From Chloroflexota bacterium (GTDB lineage: Bacteria > Chloroflexota > UBA11872), in the NCBI GenBank assembly GCA_022820025.1, contig JAJEGF010000059.1:28807-92806 (forward strand): DNA of 64,000 nt, written 5' to 3'. Numbering within the stretch: position 1 is the stretch's first letter; each line of letters opens with the position of its first letter. The translations under genes and the position numbers were made by a program. Below are positions 1 through 11,667 of this stretch, piece by piece. The notes under the pieces are model-generated. The model had not been told where the DNA came from, ran no database searches, and was given only the letters and a program-made list of their open reading frames with translations.

Positions 1-450
1 GCGCGGGACGCGGCGGTGCGGTCGGCGATGGGCCGAGCCCTGGACGAACTCACGGAGCGGCTGGGTGAAGACATATCGACGTGGCGGTGGGGGCGGCTCC
101 ACAAGTTGCCGTTGCAACACCTGCTGTCCGGTCGGGGTGACCTGGGACCGTTGCTGGACCGCGGGGGCGACGCGGTGAGCGGGAATGGCCTGGTGGTGTC
201 GAATTCCGGTTCCGCGCCGGACTTCGTCTCGCGGAGCGGCGCGAATTACCGGCTGCTGGTGGACCTTGCCGAGGCACCGGCGCAAATGTGGACGTTGGAC
301 GCGGCAGGGCCGTCGGGTCAGCCGGGGAGCCCGCACTACGCGAATCAGTTCGAGGATTGGCTGGCGGGGCGGTTTCAACGGATCGGCCTGGGTCGTGATG
401 AGGTGCGGCCGACGATCAGGAATACGCTGAGGATTCAGCCGCGGGCGTAG
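1..450 (+). CDS. Penicillin acylase-family hydrolase, C-terminal fragment
   Basis: The reading frame is open from base 1, so the 5' part lies outside the window; an internal GTG at 16 is not the true start. The visible 149 residues look like the C-terminus of the beta subunit of penicillin amidase-type Ntn-hydrolases. They contain a W-x-WG-LHKL stretch, a G-G-D-A-V-x-G-N-G segment, SGANYRLLVDL, and a G-Q-P-G-SPHYANQFEDWLAG run typical of the family end. Family members cleave amide bonds (beta-lactam side chains, acyl-homoserine lactones or other N-acyl compounds) and are usually exported. The catalytic N-terminal Ser is not in the window, so activity and substrate cannot be judged. It is followed by about 400 bp without a clear gene before the PKS. 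Confidence 0.75.
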   Translation, partial: ARDAAVRSAMGRALDELTERLGEDISTWRWGRLHKLPLQHLLSGRGDLGPLLDRGGDAVSGNGLVVSNSGSAPDFVSRSGANYRLLVDLAEAPAQMWTLDAAGPSGQPGSPHYANQFEDWLAGRFQRIGLGRDEVRPTIRNTLRIQPRA

Positions 451-852
451 CCCTGGTCGCGCCGAGGTGCGAGACGCCGGACGCTGTCACCGTGAGGGAT
501 TCAACAGCCGGCTGCGCTCGCTGAATCGACGTTGACACCGTGGCTGAATTCACGACCAGGTTGCCGCTGCCCGCTTCACCGAGGTTTGCCTTCGGTGGGA
601 CGGACTGCGACGGCATCTGGGCCGGCACAGGCACGCGACGTTACTCATGCACGAGAGGGTTGCGTATTCTTCGGATCAGGCGGTGTCTTCGAACGAGACG
701 ACGTCCAGGGGTCTGGAGATTCCTTTACCCAGATGCTCCCATAGGCAGACAATCTATCGTGTACCCACAGTCGTCAATGGAGACAACTGCCCGAGAGCCG
801 GCGGCCACGAAACCTCGGCGGGGTTTAGCGCGGTGCGCTGGCACGTGAGGGC
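451..852. other. Intergenic region upstream of the PKS
   Basis: No convincing gene is visible in these 402 bases; the short open frames on both strands resemble no known protein. A weak sigma70-like pair can be drawn at 641-646 (TTACTC) and 665-670 (TATTCT) with an 18-nt spacer, which could drive the PKS. Only the -10 half is reasonable, so this is speculative. Confidence 0.3.
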
Positions 853-3800
853 GTGGGCTCCGGGAACACTCAGAGTCTCGAGAAGATCATGAGAAGTTCA
901 GCAGGCGTATCGGAGTCTCAAGCCGACCGGGGCACTCGGCCTTTCGAATCTGAGCCGAGCGCAGGGCCGGATGGGGAACCGATTGCGGTCGTTGGGATGG
1001 CTTGCCGGTTTCCGCGGGCGCCGAGCGTGACGGACTTCTGGCGGTTGCTCGAAGCTGGCGAGAGCGGGGTGATCGAGGGCGTTCCGGGTTCCGGCGTTGG
1101 GCGAATCGGCGAGCTTTTTCCGTCCGCCGACGTTCAGAGCGAAGGCTGTCGTTTTGGCGCCTACCTCGACGAGATTGACCAGTTTGATGCCCCGTTCTTC
1201 CGGATTTCGCCCGTCGAGGCGCAACTGCTGGACCCGCAACAGCGGCTGATGCTGGAAACGAGCTGGCGAGCGCTGGAGGATGCGGGGATTGATCCGGACG
1301 GGTTGCACGGCAGCCGCACCGGAGTCTATGCCGGGGTCAGCAACCAGGAATACCGCGAGCTGACCCAGAACATCAGCGAGACGGCCGGGCCCGCCGCCAG
1401 CCTGTATGCGGTCAGCGGCACGTCATTCAACACCGCCATTGGTCGCGTCGCCTTCGCGCTGGGACTCCAGGGACCGGCGATGGCGCTGGACACCGCCTGC
1501 TCGTCATCGCTGGTCGCGATCCACCAGGCGGTGGTCGGGTTGCAGCGGGGCGAGGCGGACCTGGCGCTGGCGGGCGGGGTGCACGTGATGCTGTCCGGGC
1601 GGCTGATCGAGCTTCGCGCCAATGCCCGCATGTTGGCGCCCGACGGACGGTGCAAGACGTTCGACGCCGCCGCCAACGGGTATGTGCGGGGCGAAGGCTG
1701 CGGAATCCTGGTGCTGAAGCGGCTGCGCGAGGCGGAGGCCGACCGCGATCGGATCTGGGGCGTCATCCGTGGATCGGCCGTGAACCAGGACGGGGCCAGC
1801 GCGGGACTGACGGTGCCAAACGAGACAGCCCAGGAGCAGGTCATTCGAGAGGCGCTGCGGCGGGCGGGCGTTCGACCGTTCCAGGTGGACTACCTGGAGG
1901 CGCACGGCACGGGCACCGAGGTCGGCGATCCAATCGAGTTACGGGCAGCGGCAGCGGCCTACGGGAAAGAGCGCGAGGCGGATCGACCGCTGCTGATCGG
2001 CTCGGTCAAGACAAACCTCGGCCACCTCGAGCCGGCCGCGGGCACCGCCGGTTTAATCAAGGTGCTATTGGCGATGAATCACGGCGTGATCCCCAAGCAC
2101 CTGCATTTCCGGGATCCCACGCCGGAGTTCGACTGGGAGCGAATCCCGCTGCGCGTCACGTCGGAAGCCACGACCTGGCCTTCGCATGCAAACGGCCCTC
2201 CGCTGGCCGGTGTCAGCGGCTTCGGCTGGTCGGGCACCAACGCACACGTCGTGGTGGAGGGGTTCGTGCAGCCGGACGCTGCGTCCAACCGACTCGACGA
2301 ACTCTGGGGCCCGCCGGGTTTACCGCGGACGGTAGCCGTTGCGCCTCGGGAGCCGGCAGAGGACGGACGGGCTCGACGCCCGCCGGATGCGCGTACGTCG
2401 CGGCTGCTGTCGCTGTCCGGAAAGACCGACCAGGCCCTGCGGGACCTGGCGGAGCGATACCTTGCCTGGCTGGATCAAAAGGCCGAGGCCCTTGCGACTT
2501 CGGACGGGGCGGCGGACGAATTGCTCGCCGACATGGCCTGGACGGCGAGCGTCGGGCGCAGCCATTTCCCCGTCCGCTCAGGCCTGACCTTTCGCGACGT
2601 CGAATCGTTGCGACACGAGCTACGCGCGCTGGCCGAAGTCGCCGACGAGCCCGGACGGGCGCCGCCACAGATCGTGGCGTTCGTCTACACCGGCCAGGGC
2701 AGCCAGTGGGTCGGGATGGGCGAGGACCTGTACCGGAGCGAGCCCGTGGTACGGGACGTGCTGGACCGCTGCGACGAGGTCTTCAGAAACGAGCGGGGCA
2801 CCTCGCTGCTCGACGTGATGTTTGGGCGTCCCGGCGCCAAAGGCGACCTTCACAACACGGCCTGGGCACAGCCTGCGGTGTACGCGTTGGAGTGCGCGCT
2901 GACGGCGCTGTGGGCCAGCGCAGGCATCCGGCCGAGCGTGGCCATGGGCCACAGCCTGGGTGAGATCGCGGCGGCGCAGGCGGCCGGCGTGTTCGGCCTG
3001 GAGGACGGCATGCGCTTCGTGACCAAGCGCGGCGCCTCGCTGTCGCTCCGATCGAAGCCAGGCGCCATGGCCGCAATCTTCGCTTCGGAGCCAGAGGTGA
3101 CCGCAGCGATGCGCGAGGTCAACGTCGCGTCAGACAGCATCGGTCTCAGCATCGCGGCCCACAACGGCGCGCACCAGGTTGTCAGCGGCCCGGTGGCCGC
3201 CGTTGAAGCCATCGTGTATCGATTTGAAGCCGAAGAGGTTCGGGTCCGCCGGTTGAATACCAGCCAGGCCTTCCACAGCGCCCTGGTCGAGCCGGCCCTG
3301 GGTGAGGTGGAAGCCGCCCTGAAGGGTGTCGCCATCGCGCACCCGTCGATCACTCTTGTGAGCAATGTCACCGGTCGTGCCGTGGCGTCGGATGAGTTGC
3401 TGGATACGACGTACTGGCGTCGACACACCCGGCAGCCGGTGGCGTTCCGGCACAGCGTCGAGACGCTGGCTGCGTTGGGCGTTGACCTCGTCGTGGAGAT
3501 AGGTCCGCACGCCGTCCTGGGCCCGATGGCGACCCTGGCGTGGCCGGAGAGCGCGGGCGAGGCCCCCGCGGCGCTTGCCACCCTGCGGCGGCCGCCGAGG
3601 GATGCCGCGACGCCAGAGCCCGAGACCGGCTTTGTCGACGCCGTGGCGGAAGCCTACAAGGCCGGGCTGGATATTGACTTCGAGGGATTGTTCGCGGGCG
3701 AAACCCGGCGTCGAATCTCATTGCCGGGATATCCGTTCCAACGCCAACGCCACTGGGTCGAGACGTCGAAGCGACGGCGCCAGGACGCCGGTCATCCCTT

Positions 3801-6800
3801 GCTCGGCATCCGGCACGAATCCGCTCGCGGCGAGATCACATTCGAGACGGAAGTGTTTCCGTCCGACCCGGGGTGGCTGAACGACCACCGGGTCTTCGGC
3901 CGGCTGATGGCACCGGGCGCGCTCTACGGCGCCATGGCGGCCTCGGTGTCGTTTGCCGAGGGCAGCGGCTCGATGGTCGTGGAAGACATGCAGTTGCAAA
4001 ACGCCCTGGTCTTTGCCGAGACGACCGCCGCGGACGGGACGGACGACGAGGGGCGGAGAGTGCAGCTGGTGCTCGACGAATCCGAGCAGGCGTCGTCGCG
4101 TGATTTCCAGATATTCAGCCAGGGCGGCGACGAGGACTGGACGCTGCACGTGGAAGGGCGCGTGTCGCCGGGCGCTCCACTGCCGGAAGCCGGCGAGCGT
4201 ATCGATCTCGATGAACTGAAGTCCCGCTTGTCGCCGGTCGACGTGCCGGCCTACTACCGCGCCAAGTCCGATACCGGCATCGATCTCGGGCCGTCCTTCC
4301 GCACATTGGGAGCGATCTGGTCAGGACCGGGCGAGGCCCTGGGCGAGGTGATCCTTCCGGAAGCCCTGGGCTCGAACGAACTCGATGTCCATCCGCTGGT
4401 CCTGGACGGCTGCTTTCAGGTCGTGGGCGCGGCGCGCACCATGTCCGGCGGCCCGGACGAGCCCACCTATCTGCCGTTTGGCTGGGACCGGTTCTGGCTC
4501 GCGAGGCGGCTGCCGGACCGTGTGTTCTGCCACGTGCGCATGAGCGAGGCCTCGCAGGAAGCGGAGGCGGCAGCGGGAGAGCCGCCCGAAGTACAGAGTG
4601 GCGACCTGCGAATCTACGATGCGAACGGCGCGCTCCTGTGTGGGCTCAGCGGCTACGCGGTGAAGCGGGCTACACGGGCAGCGCTGCTCTCGGCGGTGGA
4701 AGGCGTCGAGGACCTGCTGTACGAGGTGGTGTGGCGCGAGCGCGCTCTCGAAACGGGAATCCTGCCCGCGCACTTCTTCCCAGGTCCCGCCGAGCTTGCG
4801 GACGGGTCTCGGTTGTACGCCGATCACCTGAAGGATGCAGGTGACGACCCCCAGGTCCGGGACGCCCTGCTGGGGGATCTGGAGCGGTGGTCGTGGTCCC
4901 GAGCGCTCGCCACGCTGGAAGAGCTGGGCTGGCAGCGCGCGCCGGGCGAAGTCGTGAACCCCGAGGAACTGCGCGAAGCGCTAGACGTTCTCCCGGAGCA
5001 CGGCCGCCTCTTTCGCCGGTTGCTCGAGATGCTCGCCAAGACCGGGGTATTGGACGAGACCGACGACGGCTTCGTGGTCGTGGTGGGACCGGACGACCCG
5101 TTGCCCGACGCCATGCCGCTGGATCTCGAGGCGCTCGACGCCCGGATGACGAGCTTGTATCCCGATGGCCTCATCGAGATCGGACTGTTCCGTCGGTCCG
5201 GCCGCGCCCTGGCCGAGGTGCTCCGCGGTCGAGAAGATCCCCTCACGCTGCTCTTCGGCAGCGGCGAACCGACCGCAGCCGACCTGTACTTGAAGGCGCC
5301 GGCGGCGCGCGCAGCCAACCGGATGCTTCAAGAAGCGATCCAGCCGCTGATCGCCGCGCTGCCCGAGGGCCGGCGACTCAGGATCCTGGAGGTCGGGGCA
5401 GGCACGGGATCCGCGACGGCTTTCGTGCTGCCGGAGCTTCCCGAGGGGCGCTTCGACTACACCTTCACCGATATCTCCGCCGGCTTCTTTGCCGAGGCGG
5501 AGGCGCAGTTCGGCGAGGAGAGCATCGAATACCGCCCGCTGGACATCGAGCGGGATCCCATTGCCCAGGGCTTTGATTCCCACGGTTACGACTTGCTAAT
5601 TGCCTCCAACGTGTTGCACGCGACGCGCTATCTGCGAGAAACGCTGGGGCACTGTCGTGAGCTGCTGGCGCCATCCGGCCTGCTGGTCGCGCTGGAAAAC
5701 CTTCGCCCCCAGGGCTGGATGGACCTCACCTTTGGACAGTTGGACGGCTGGTGGCGGTTTGCCGACGCCGATCGGCCGCACCACGCCTTTGCTGACCCCG
5801 CGGTGTGGAAGCAGGCGCTTGGCGATGCCGGCCTGGAGGACGCCGTCGTGCTGGGGCCGAACGAGGGCGGGACACCGGACAAAGGCGTGATCGTGGCGCG
5901 GGGACCGGCGAAGGTGGTGGAGCCGGAAGGCCTTTGGATCCTCGCGGCGGATCGCGGCGGCGTGGCGGGCGAGCTGGCCGCGGCGCTGGCGGCGCGGAAT
6001 CAGACAGTCGTCTTGGCACGTGGGGAGGCGTCGGCAGCCGCAGGGGCCGCGCCCGACGACCCGATGATTCGCGCGGCCGCCGTTGACGCGGACTGTCGCG
6101 AGTCGTGGCAGTCGTTGCTGGCGAGTCTGCCGGCGGATGCGCCGCTCACGGGCATCGTCCATCTGGCGGCGCTGGACGGACACGGCGCGCAGTCGACCAG
6201 CGAGGAGTTTGCGGCGGATGCGCGGCTTACGGGAGCCAGCGCATTGGCCCTCGTGCAGGGCATCGCGGACGCCGACGTGACGCCGACAAACGGCGTGTGG
6301 CTCATCACGCGGGGCGCGCAGGTGCTGGAGCGTGAGCGCGGCGGGCAACTCGCCGGCGCACTGCTCTGGGGTGTCGGCAAGGTGATTCGCCACGAAGCAG
6401 GCCATCTGCAACCGCGGATGATCGACCTGGATCCCAGCGCGCCGCCGCAGCCGACCGACCTCGTCAATGACCTGCTGTATCCCGACGAGGAAAACCACAT
6501 CGCGCATCGCCTGGGACGGCGTCAGGCGGCGCGCCTGGTCAGGTCCGAGGTCGAGGATCGGCGTCTGGCCTTGCCGGCGGAATCGTCCTGGGTCCTGGCG
6601 CCGGATCCGGACGGAATGTTCGATCGACCCCAGGTCAAGCCGCTGCCCACGCGTGACCTGGCGCCGAACGACGTTCGCGTCGCGGTCGAGGCAACCGGCC
6701 TCAACTTCTGGGACGTGTTCCGGTCGCTCGGCTTCATCCAGGAAGGCGATCTGGGCCGGGAGATGTGCGGACACGTACTCGATATCGGTTCGGAGGTGTC

Positions 6801-9800
6801 AACCGTCGCCACCGGCGACCGCGTGGTTGGCCTGGGCTTTGGCGCGTTCGGCCCGGAAATGATCACGCGAGAGGAATTGGTAGCGCCGGCTCCCGCACGA
6901 GTGTCCGCATCGGACCTGGCAACGATCCCGACCGCCTACGTCTCTGCCGCGCTTTCGTACGAATATTCAGGACTCGAGGCCGGCGATCGCGTGCTGGTTC
7001 ACGCCGGCGCGGGCGGAGTCGGGCTTGCGGCCATCCAGTTGGCGCAGGCCGCAGGCGCCGAGGTGTTTGCCACAGCCAGCGCTCCGAAGCAGGCCTACCT
7101 GCGGTCCCTCGGAGTCAAGCACATATTCGATAGCCGCCAGGCCAAGTTTGGCGAAGCAATCCTGGAAGCCACCGGCGGCGAAGGCGTGCACGTCGTGCTT
7201 AACAGCCTCACCAGCGAGGGATTCATCGATGCCAGCCTGTCGTGCCTCGCGCTTGGCGGTCGATTCGTCGAGTTGTCCGCGCGCGACATCCTCAGCAGGA
7301 AGGAAATGGCGGCGGTCCGTCCGGACGTGACCTACGACATCCTGGACATGGACAGTCTGAAGAAAACCGACCCCGCGAGGGTTGGGAAGGTGCTGCGAGG
7401 CGTCATGGCGCGGCTTGCGGCGGGAGAGCTCAATCCGCTCACTCACAGCCGGTGGCCATTGGCCGAGGCGGGAGCCGCCCTGGATTTCATGCGATCGGCC
7501 CGGCATATCGGAAAGATCGTCCTCACGCCGCCGCCTCTCATGCAGGGGCAGTTGCGACACGACCGCACCTACCTGGTCGCGGGCGGTGTGGGCGGCATTG
7601 GATGCGCCGTGGCCGGCTGGCTGGCGGACCGCGGCGCCGGCGCCATTGTGCTGAACGGGCGTCGCGAACCCGATGCCGAGGCCGTAGCTGTCATCGACGC
7701 GCTGCGCCGACGCGGCGTCACGGTCGAGGTGGAATTGGCCGACGTGACCGACGCCGCGGCGGTGGACGCCATGCTGGCGCGCATCGATGCCACGCTGCCG
7801 CCGCTCGGCGGCGTGATCCACAGCGTGGGGGTGCTGGCGGACGCCGTGCTCACCAACCAGACCTGGGAGAGCTTTGAACGGGTGCTGTGGCCGAAGATCC
7901 TGGGAGCCTGGCACCTGCACCGCGCGACCGAAGACCGAGACCTGGACCTCTTTCTCCTCTTCTCCAGCCTCGTTGGCGTGATGGGGAATCCAGGCCAAGC
8001 GAACCATGCGGCGGCCAATGCGTTTCTGGACCAACTTGCCGGACATCGTCGGGCGATGGGTCTCCCCGGGCAGGCCATCGCCTGGGGGGCGTGGTCGGAT
8101 ATTGGCGAAGCCGAGGAACAGCGGGAGCGGATCGAAGGGCGACGGGCAGCACTCGGCGGACGCTGGTTTACCCCGCAACAGGGGCTTCGGGCACTTGACC
8201 GGCTGGCGCGTGTAGACGCCACGACATCCGTGGTGATGTCGATGGACTGGGAAGTGTTCGAGGAAGCCGTTGAGGAACGTCCTCCCCTGGTGGAAGAGCT
8301 GCTGTCGTCCGACGACAGCGCCGATGACGCGACCGCGGCGGACGACATCCTCACGCAACTGCGAGGCGCGCCCGCAACCGAGCACGAGCAATTGCTCGAG
8401 TCGTTCCTCCAGGAGGAGGTGCAGGCGGTGCTGCGGCTGTCGGCGGCGCCGGCGGCCACCGTGGGGTTCTTCGATCTGGGGATGGACTCGCTGATGGCGG
8501 TGGAGTTGAGGAACCGCCTCAATCGCGCCTTCGACGGGGAGTACACCGCGTCCAACACCATGGTGTTCGACTACCCCGACATTGCGAGCCTCGCCGGCCA
8601 TCTGACCGGGGAGCTCGGCGAGGTTGCCGGGGCGACGGCGCTGCCCGAGTCGGAGGCTCCCAAGTTGAGCCCGCAGGTCGAGCTTGCCGACGATGGCATC
8701 GCCATCATCGGCATTGGATGCCGCTTCCCCGGCGCTCAGGACCCGGGCGAGTTCTGGCGGCTGCTGGCAGCAGGCGTGGACGCGGTGGCGGAGGGACGCG
8801 ATGGGGCCGTTTCCTGGACCGGATTATTCGGCGATCCCGCGGCCAACGATCCAGTGTTTCGGCGCGGGGCATTCATCGAGGGTATCGAGCGATTCGACTC
8901 GCGGTTCTTCCGCATTGCGCCCATCGAGGCGCGCGTCATGGACCCGCACCAGCGCGTCCTGCTGGAGACGACCTGGCACGCGCTCGAGGATGCGGGGATC
9001 GATCCGGGCGAACTGCGAGGCAGCCGCACGGGGGTCTACGTGGGGATCGGCGGCAGCGAATACCGGGAAGTGATCGCGGCCAGCGACTATGACGACAGCT
9101 TCGTCGGCACCGCGGCCAGCATGGCCGTCGGGCGCCTGGCGCACGTGCTCGGCCTGGAGGGGCCAGCGATTCCGATGGACGCCGTCTGCGCGTCGTCGCT
9201 GGTGGCGGTGCACCAGGCCATGGCGGGGCTGCAGCACGGTGAAGTGGACATGGCGCTGGTTGGCGGCGTGAACATTCCCCTGTCCCGCGGGGTGACCAGA
9301 TTCCTCAACGATGTGGGCATGTTGTCGGCCAACGGCCGGACTCGCTCGTTCGATGCGGCAGCCGACGGCTTCGTGCGCAGCGACGGCTGCGGCATGGTGG
9401 TGCTGAAACGGCTGCGGGATGCCGAAGCGGCCGATGATCGGATCTGGGGCGTGATTCGCGGTTCGGCGATCAACCAGAACGGCGCGAGCGCCGGACTGAC
9501 GGTTCCAAACGGGCCCGCCCAGGAGCGGGTGCTGCGGGACGCGCTTGCACGGGCGGGCGCGGCGCCGTCCGACGTGGACTACCTGGAAGCGCACGGCGGC
9601 GCGTCCGCCCTGGGGGACCCGATCGAGATCCGTGCCGCGGCGACGGTCTACGGCCAGGGACGCGACCCCGACCGTCCATTGGTGCTGGGTTCGGTCAAGC
9701 CCAACATCGGGCATTCGGAACGGGCGGCGGGAATCGCCAGCCTGATCAAAACCGTCCTGGCCATGCACCAGCGAGTGATCCCCCGGCAGCTGTACTTCGA

Positions 9801-11244
9801 GACTCCGAGCCCGGAGATTGCCTGGGACCGGCTGCCGGTTCGCGTGGCGTCGGACGACACGCCCTGGCCACAGGTCTCCGACCGGCCGCCGCTGGCCGCG
9901 GTCAGTTCGTTCGGGATGTCGGGTGCAAACGCGAACGTAGTCGTTGAGGGCTATGACTCGCCGCGGAGTCCCTCAGTCACGTCCGGCGACGTCCGCGTTC
10001 CGGCGGGGGCCGCGCGCCCGGTCCCCGTAATCGTGCCGGCGACGCCGGCCGATCTGGCAGTGACGACGGACGGAATCGCCGAACGCAAGACGCGATTGCT
10101 GCCGCTCGCGGCACGGTCCGACCAGGCGCTGCGAGAGCTGGCGGAACGCTACGTGTCATGGCTCGGCGAGCACGGCGAGCCGGACACGAGCAACGACGCC
10201 GTTGACGGCTCCGACCTCGCGGACATGACGTGGACGGCGAGCATCGGGCGGAGTCACTTCGATTACCGCACGGGCGTGGTGTTCCACGATGTCGCGTCGC
10301 TGGGCGAACAATTGCGATCCATCGCCCAGAGGCCGGTCGAGCCGCAGGCGGCGACGCCGCGGCGCGTGGCGTTTGCCTACACCGGCCAGGGCAGCCTTTG
10401 GACCGGCATGGGCCGATCACTCTACGAAACCGAGCCGGTGGTTCGGGCCGTGCTGGACCGCTGCGAGGCCGTGGTGCGAGACGAGCGCGGGTCGTCGCTG
10501 TTGGACGTGATGTTTGGCCGGGGCGATTCCACCAGCGACTTGAATGACACGGCCTGGGCGCAGCCGGCGATCTACGCGCTGGAGTGCGCGCTGACGGCCC
10601 TCTGGGAGAGCCTGGGCATTCGGCCCGGCGCGGTGGTGGGGCTCGGCTTGGGAGAGCTTGCCGCCGCCCAGGCGGCGGGGGTCTTCGGCCTGGACGATGG
10701 CCTGCGCTTCGCCCTGGCGCGCGGCGCGCTCATGTCGGCCTTGCCGGGACCCGGGTTGACTCTCGAAGGAAGTCTCGAGGCGGCGCTCGGCGACATTGCG
10801 ATCTCGTCCCCATCGTCAACCCTGGTGAGCGGCCTCACGGGCCGCGCGGTCGGGTCCGACGACGCGCTCGACGCGGCTTACTGGCACCGCCAGGCGCGCG
10901 AGCCGGTGGCCTTCGGTCGCTGCGTCGAGACGCTGGCGGCATTGGGCGTGGACGTGGTTGTGGAGATTGGGCCTGATGCGGTGCTGCAACCGCAGGTCGC
11001 CGCCGGCTGGCCCGCTGCGGCGCCCAATGCCGACGCAGCCCCGCCGCCAACCGTGATCAGCAGCCTGCGGCAGCCTGCCGATGTCGGCTCGACGTCGGGG
11101 TCCGAACGCAGCTTCGTAGCGGCGGTCGGCGCCGCCTATGAGGCCGGACTCGCGATCGACTTTCCCGGGCTCTTCGCGGGCGAAGCTCGGCGCCGGGTTT
11201 CCTTGCCGAGCTATCCCTTCCAGCGCCGGCATCACTGGGCATAG
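853..11244 (+). CDS. Type I polyketide synthase, KS-AT-DH-cMT-ER-KR-ACP-KS-AT(degenerate)
   Basis: A 3,463-residue megasynthase; an ATG at 889 is an alternative start. Order by residue from 853: KS1 about 41-470 (Cys216 in DTACSSSL, His351 in HGTGT, His391); AT1 about 609-885 (GHSLG Ser701, QAFHS malonyl-like motif near 806); DH about 981-1265 (His1012, Asp1185); C-methyltransferase about 1450-1690 (EVGAGTG, NVLHAT); structural KR half; ER about 1911-2223 ([13 protein letters not shown] loop); KR about 2239-2420; ACP about 2510-2590 (Ser2546 in LGMDSL). It then continues into KS2 about 2613-3035 (Cys2779, His2914 in HGGAS, His2954) and AT2 about 3176-3450, where GHSLG reads GLGLG and roughly 85 central residues are missing. 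The protein ends in the usual post-AT linker with no second ACP or thioesterase. The first module should make saturated, alpha-methylated chains, probably iteratively. Domain calls are firm; the product and the role of KS2-AT2 are inferred. Confidence 0.95.
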   Translation: MGSGNTQSLEKIMRSSAGVSESQADRGTRPFESEPSAGPDGEPIAVVGMACRFPRAPSVTDFWRLLEAGESGVIEGVPGSGVGRIGELFPSADVQSEGCRFGAYLDEIDQFDAPFFRISPVEAQLLDPQQRLMLETSWRALEDAGIDPDGLHGSRTGVYAGVSNQEYRELTQNISETAGPAASLYAVSGTSFNTAIGRVAFALGLQGPAMALDTACSSSLVAIHQAVVGLQRGEADLALAGGVHVMLSGRLIELRANARMLAPDGRCKTFDAAANGYVRGEGCGILVLKRLREAEADRDRIWGVIRGSAVNQDGASAGLTVPNETAQEQVIREALRRAGVRPFQVDYLEAHGTGTEVGDPIELRAAAAAYGKEREADRPLLIGSVKTNLGHLEPAAGTAGLIKVLLAMNHGVIPKHLHFRDPTPEFDWERIPLRVTSEATTWPSHANGPPLAGVSGFGWSGTNAHVVVEGFVQPDAASNRLDELWGPPGLPRTVAVAPREPAEDGRARRPPDARTSRLLSLSGKTDQALRDLAERYLAWLDQKAEALATSDGAADELLADMAWTASVGRSHFPVRSGLTFRDVESLRHELRALAEVADEPGRAPPQIVAFVYTGQGSQWVGMGEDLYRSEPVVRDVLDRCDEVFRNERGTSLLDVMFGRPGAKGDLHNTAWAQPAVYALECALTALWASAGIRPSVAMGHSLGEIAAAQAAGVFGLEDGMRFVTKRGASLSLRSKPGAMAAIFASEPEVTAAMREVNVASDSIGLSIAAHNGAHQVVSGPVAAVEAIVYRFEAEEVRVRRLNTSQAFHSALVEPALGEVEAALKGVAIAHPSITLVSNVTGRAVASDELLDTTYWRRHTRQPVAFRHSVETLAALGVDLVVEIGPHAVLGPMATLAWPESAGEAPAALATLRRPPRDAATPEPETGFVDAVAEAYKAGLDIDFEGLFAGETRRRISLPGYPFQRQRHWVETSKRRRQDAGHPLLGIRHESARGEITFETEVFPSDPGWLNDHRVFGRLMAPGALYGAMAASVSFAEGSGSMVVEDMQLQNALVFAETTAADGTDDEGRRVQLVLDESEQASSRDFQIFSQGGDEDWTLHVEGRVSPGAPLPEAGERIDLDELKSRLSPVDVPAYYRAKSDTGIDLGPSFRTLGAIWSGPGEALGEVILPEALGSNELDVHPLVLDGCFQVVGAARTMSGGPDEPTYLPFGWDRFWLARRLPDRVFCHVRMSEASQEAEAAAGEPPEVQSGDLRIYDANGALLCGLSGYAVKRATRAALLSAVEGVEDLLYEVVWRERALETGILPAHFFPGPAELADGSRLYADHLKDAGDDPQVRDALLGDLERWSWSRALATLEELGWQRAPGEVVNPEELREALDVLPEHGRLFRRLLEMLAKTGVLDETDDGFVVVVGPDDPLPDAMPLDLEALDARMTSLYPDGLIEIGLFRRSGRALAEVLRGREDPLTLLFGSGEPTAADLYLKAPAARAANRMLQEAIQPLIAALPEGRRLRILEVGAGTGSATAFVLPELPEGRFDYTFTDISAGFFAEAEAQFGEESIEYRPLDIERDPIAQGFDSHGYDLLIASNVLHATRYLRETLGHCRELLAPSGLLVALENLRPQGWMDLTFGQLDGWWRFADADRPHHAFADPAVWKQALGDAGLEDAVVLGPNEGGTPDKGVIVARGPAKVVEPEGLWILAADRGGVAGELAAALAARNQTVVLARGEASAAAGAAPDDPMIRAAAVDADCRESWQSLLASLPADAPLTGIVHLAALDGHGAQSTSEEFAADARLTGASALALVQGIADADVTPTNGVWLITRGAQVLERERGGQLAGALLWGVGKVIRHEAGHLQPRMIDLDPSAPPQPTDLVNDLLYPDEENHIAHRLGRRQAARLVRSEVEDRRLALPAESSWVLAPDPDGMFDRPQVKPLPTRDLAPNDVRVAVEATGLNFWDVFRSLGFIQEGDLGREMCGHVLDIGSEVSTVATGDRVVGLGFGAFGPEMITREELVAPAPARVSASDLATIPTAYVSAALSYEYSGLEAGDRVLVHAGAGGVGLAAIQLAQAAGAEVFATASAPKQAYLRSLGVKHIFDSRQAKFGEAILEATGGEGVHVVLNSLTSEGFIDASLSCLALGGRFVELSARDILSRKEMAAVRPDVTYDILDMDSLKKTDPARVGKVLRGVMARLAAGELNPLTHSRWPLAEAGAALDFMRSARHIGKIVLTPPPLMQGQLRHDRTYLVAGGVGGIGCAVAGWLADRGAGAIVLNGRREPDAEAVAVIDALRRRGVTVEVELADVTDAAAVDAMLARIDATLPPLGGVIHSVGVLADAVLTNQTWESFERVLWPKILGAWHLHRATEDRDLDLFLLFSSLVGVMGNPGQANHAAANAFLDQLAGHRRAMGLPGQAIAWGAWSDIGEAEEQRERIEGRRAALGGRWFTPQQGLRALDRLARVDATTSVVMSMDWEVFEEAVEERPPLVEELLSSDDSADDATAADDILTQLRGAPATEHEQLLESFLQEEVQAVLRLSAAPAATVGFFDLGMDSLMAVELRNRLNRAFDGEYTASNTMVFDYPDIASLAGHLTGELGEVAGATALPESEAPKLSPQVELADDGIAIIGIGCRFPGAQDPGEFWRLLAAGVDAVAEGRDGAVSWTGLFGDPAANDPVFRRGAFIEGIERFDSRFFRIAPIEARVMDPHQRVLLETTWHALEDAGIDPGELRGSRTGVYVGIGGSEYREVIAASDYDDSFVGTAASMAVGRLAHVLGLEGPAIPMDAVCASSLVAVHQAMAGLQHGEVDMALVGGVNIPLSRGVTRFLNDVGMLSANGRTRSFDAAADGFVRSDGCGMVVLKRLRDAEAADDRIWGVIRGSAINQNGASAGLTVPNGPAQERVLRDALARAGAAPSDVDYLEAHGGASALGDPIEIRAAATVYGQGRDPDRPLVLGSVKPNIGHSERAAGIASLIKTVLAMHQRVIPRQLYFETPSPEIAWDRLPVRVASDDTPWPQVSDRPPLAAVSSFGMSGANANVVVEGYDSPRSPSVTSGDVRVPAGAARPVPVIVPATPADLAVTTDGIAERKTRLLPLAARSDQALRELAERYVSWLGEHGEPDTSNDAVDGSDLADMTWTASIGRSHFDYRTGVVFHDVASLGEQLRSIAQRPVEPQAATPRRVAFAYTGQGSLWTGMGRSLYETEPVVRAVLDRCEAVVRDERGSSLLDVMFGRGDSTSDLNDTAWAQPAIYALECALTALWESLGIRPGAVVGLGLGELAAAQAAGVFGLDDGLRFALARGALMSALPGPGLTLEGSLEAALGDIAISSPSSTLVSGLTGRAVGSDDALDAAYWHRQAREPVAFGRCVETLAALGVDVVVEIGPDAVLQPQVAAGWPAAAPNADAAPPPTVISSLRQPADVGSTSGSERSFVAAVGAAYEAGLAIDFPGLFAGEARRRVSLPSYPFQRRHHWA

Positions 11245-11280
11245 ACCTCGCCGAGCGCGCCCCGCCAGCCACACCGCTGA

Positions 11281-11309
11281 TTGATCGCGTCCATGGCCAC
11301 GGTTACACT
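11281..11309 (+). promoter_or_regulatory. Candidate sigma70-type promoter for the discrete ACP
   Basis: TTGATC at 11281-11286 and TACACT at 11304-11309 are separated by 17 nt, in the 112-nt gap after the PKS and about 48 nt before the ACP start. Each hexamer matches the consensus at 4 of 6 positions. It would let ACP, PPTase and hydrolase be transcribed apart from the PKS. Confidence 0.35.
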
Positions 11310-11356
11310 GGCAGCCGCTTTGCCCTTTTTGGTCTCTCCAGGACAGGACTCCACGC

Positions 11357-11602
11357 ATGGCCACGACCGCAGAACGTGTCAGACAGCTCGTTGCAGACAA
11401 CCTCGAAGTCGACGGTCAGCCAGTGGCCGTCCCAGCCGATTTGAGCGTTAGTCTCACCGACGTTGGCGTTCCCTCGATGGACTTCGTGGCGTTTGCCAAG
11501 GTCCTCGTCCGCGAGTTCGACGTCCCGCTGACGCCGGACGACTGCGCGGGCTTTAGCTCCCTGAAGGACCTGGCCGCGTACATCGACGCCCAGGCCGCCT
11601 AG
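11357..11602 (+). CDS. Discrete acyl carrier protein
   Basis: An 81-residue helical-bundle carrier protein. The phosphopantetheine attachment Ser is most likely Ser40 in D-V-G-V-P-S-M-D-F; the usual D-S-L/M motif is changed to P-S-M. The rest (L-T-D-V-G, E-F-D-V-P-L, S-L-K-D-L-A-A-Y-I) fits the family well. It sits 112 nt after a PKS that ends KS-AT without its own ACP and directly before a PPTase. The simplest reading is that it is the in-trans carrier for the C-terminal KS, or a dedicated acceptor for the finished chain. ATG start with an AGGA-like site upstream. Confidence 0.85.
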   Translation: MATTAERVRQLVADNLEVDGQPVAVPADLSVSLTDVGVPSMDFVAFAKVLVREFDVPLTPDDCAGFSSLKDLAAYIDAQAA

Positions 11603-11667
11603 CCAAACAATCCCGCGGGAGCGCCCGACTCTCGCTGAGTTCGTCTGGGCGAGGTGGGCAACGCGAA

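Noticed and set aside
1650..2963. Alternative-frame + strand open frame inside KS1-AT1
   Set aside because: Arg/Gly-rich shadow of the PKS reading frame, which keeps all KS and AT motifs.
6967..8601. Minus-strand open frame (544 codons) opposite the PKS ER-KR region
   Set aside because: The + strand domains are unambiguous here; the antisense translation is compositionally odd.
8689..11244. KS2-AT2 read as a loading module or as the start of a second gene
   Set aside because: It is at the C-terminus, in the same frame with no stop or start before it, and KS2 keeps its Cys, unlike KSQ loading domains.
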